DNA of 64,000 bases, from the NCBI GenBank assembly GCA_030697205.1, contig JAUYQP010000022.1:40842-104841 (forward strand). The letters run 5' to 3'. The notes under the pieces are model-generated. The model was not told the DNA's origin. It was given only the letters and a program-made list of their open reading frames with translations, and searched no databases. Shown piece by piece: positions 63,666 through 64,000 of this stretch (position 1 is its first letter; the number at the start of each line of letters is the position of its first letter). Source of the stretch: Mycobacteriales bacterium. Lineage in GTDB: Bacteria > Actinomycetota > Actinomycetes > Mycobacteriales > SCTD01. The position numbers and the translations under genes were made by a program.

Positions 63666-64000
63666 GCACGCCCACCACCCCTGGCCGGGTCCGCAGGCCC
63701 GCCACGGCCGCCTCCCTCCCGGCTGCCCCGGTCACCTCCGGCAAGGCCGCCCCGGCCAAGGCGACCGCCCCTGCCAAGGCTGGGTCCTCGAAGGTCGCGC
63801 CAGCAAAGGCTGCGGCCGCCACGAAGGCCGCGGTTCCCGCGAAGGCTGCGCCGGCGAAGGCCGCCGCGCCGAGGAAGGCCGCTCCCGCCAAGGCCGTCAA
63901 GGCGGCCGCTACCGCCGTCAAGCCCGCCAAGGCCACCCCCGCCCCCCAGGCCCCCCCCCCCCCCCCCGCCCCCCCCCCCCCCCCCGCGCCCCCCCCCCCC
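63662..64000 (+). CDS. Oligopeptide ABC transporter gene, probably second ATPase (OppF/DppF type), N-terminal Lys/Ala/Pro tail only (3' truncated)
   Basis: GTG 63662 overlaps the stop of the OppD-type gene (GTGA), which is where the OppF/DppF partner ATPase is expected. The 113 codons in the window encode only a low-complexity N-terminus: [17 protein letters not shown], then repeated PAKAAP-like units. From about 63940 there are near-pure proline codons read from CCC runs. No ATPase motif is reached, so the identity is inferred from position. The poly-C end is doubtful sequence; the frame after about 63940 should not be trusted. Confidence 0.55.
   Translation, partial: MSTPTTPGRVRRPATAASLPAAPVTSGKAAPAKATAPAKAGSSKVAPAKAAAATKAAVPAKAAPAKAAAPRKAAPAKAVKAAATAVKPAKATPAPQAPPPPPAPPPPPAPPPP
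63951..64000. other. Near-homopolymeric poly-C end of the window
   Basis: The last about 50 bases are C apart from a few G and are unlike any other part of the window, where proline codons mix CCG and CCC. It looks like a sequencing or assembly artefact at a contig end rather than native sequence. Confidence 0.7.

Noticed and set aside
63941..64000. Real polyproline segment in the last gene
   Set aside because: Encoded almost only by CCC in a near-homopolymer at the window edge; more likely artefact than native coding sequence.

Overview
The window is about 64 kb of very GC-rich DNA (roughly 70% or more G+C, strong G/C bias at third codon positions, many GTG starts). Gene content and order are actinobacterial. 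Two blocks match the arrangement known from Mycobacterium and Streptomyces: polA ... rpsA-coaE-uvrB ... uvrA, and uvrC-rapZ-yvcK-whiA-gap-pgk-tpiA. An AftD-like arabinofuranosyltransferase, a DUF3068 protein, a probable DUF2613 small protein and DUF559 protein point to a high-GC soil-type actinomycete (Propionibacteriales/Frankiales-like). The genus cannot be fixed from this sequence. No tRNA, rRNA, CRISPR array, insertion sequence or prophage was seen.

Layout. (1) 1-2.7 kb: the end of a branched-chain amino acid ABC operon, livM'-livG-livF. (2) 2.8-7.3 kb: GNAT, PaaI-type thioesterase, polA and a small P-loop kinase. (3) 7.2-12.6 kb, minus strand: a second, compact liv-type operon (fused LivH-LivM permease, LivG, LivF, lipoprotein receptor) ending in a MarR regulator. 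(4) 12.8-25.5 kb: a cell-envelope and polysaccharide region with a flippase-like protein, a GT-C-like membrane protein, a DUF2613-like small protein, a GT4 glycosyltransferase, a methyltransferase, the 1424-residue AftD homologue, an acyltransferase, DUF3068 and a methyltransferase. (5) 25.6-32.7 kb: rpsA, a DUF559 protein flanked by copies of a 12-bp repeat, coaE, a secreted TIM-barrel-like protein and uvrB. (6) 32.8-43.6 kb: a variable region between uvrB and uvrA. It holds an overlapping GT4/methyltransferase/toroid/Cys-rich gene string, two TerC-family transporters each preceded by a yybP-ykoY (manganese) riboswitch-like leader, an LPxTG-like beta-helix surface protein, a phosphotransferase and a metallo-hydrolase. 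(7) 43.7-50.3 kb: uvrA, a secreted CocE/NonD-type hydrolase and an L,D-transpeptidase. (8) 50.3-58.2 kb: uvrC-rapZ-yvcK-whiA, then gap-pgk-tpiA. (9) 58.4-64 kb: an oligopeptide ABC operon in the unusual order permease C, receptor, permease B, ATPase D, ATPase F. It runs off the window in a suspicious poly-C stretch.

How the parts fit together. Three themes stand out. First, all three uvr nucleotide-excision genes plus polA lie in one window. uvrA and uvrB carry near-identical promoters that fit the actinobacterial LexA-independent damage motif (RecA-NDp/PafBC type) with exact spacing. Second, many starts here look leaderless: a TAnnnT -10 box lies 6-8 bases before a GTG with no Shine-Dalgarno site, and this decides several start codons. 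Third, metal-responsive control is duplicated. Both terC paralogues have the same class of RNA leader, each with a mutually exclusive hairpin next to or over the ribosome binding site.
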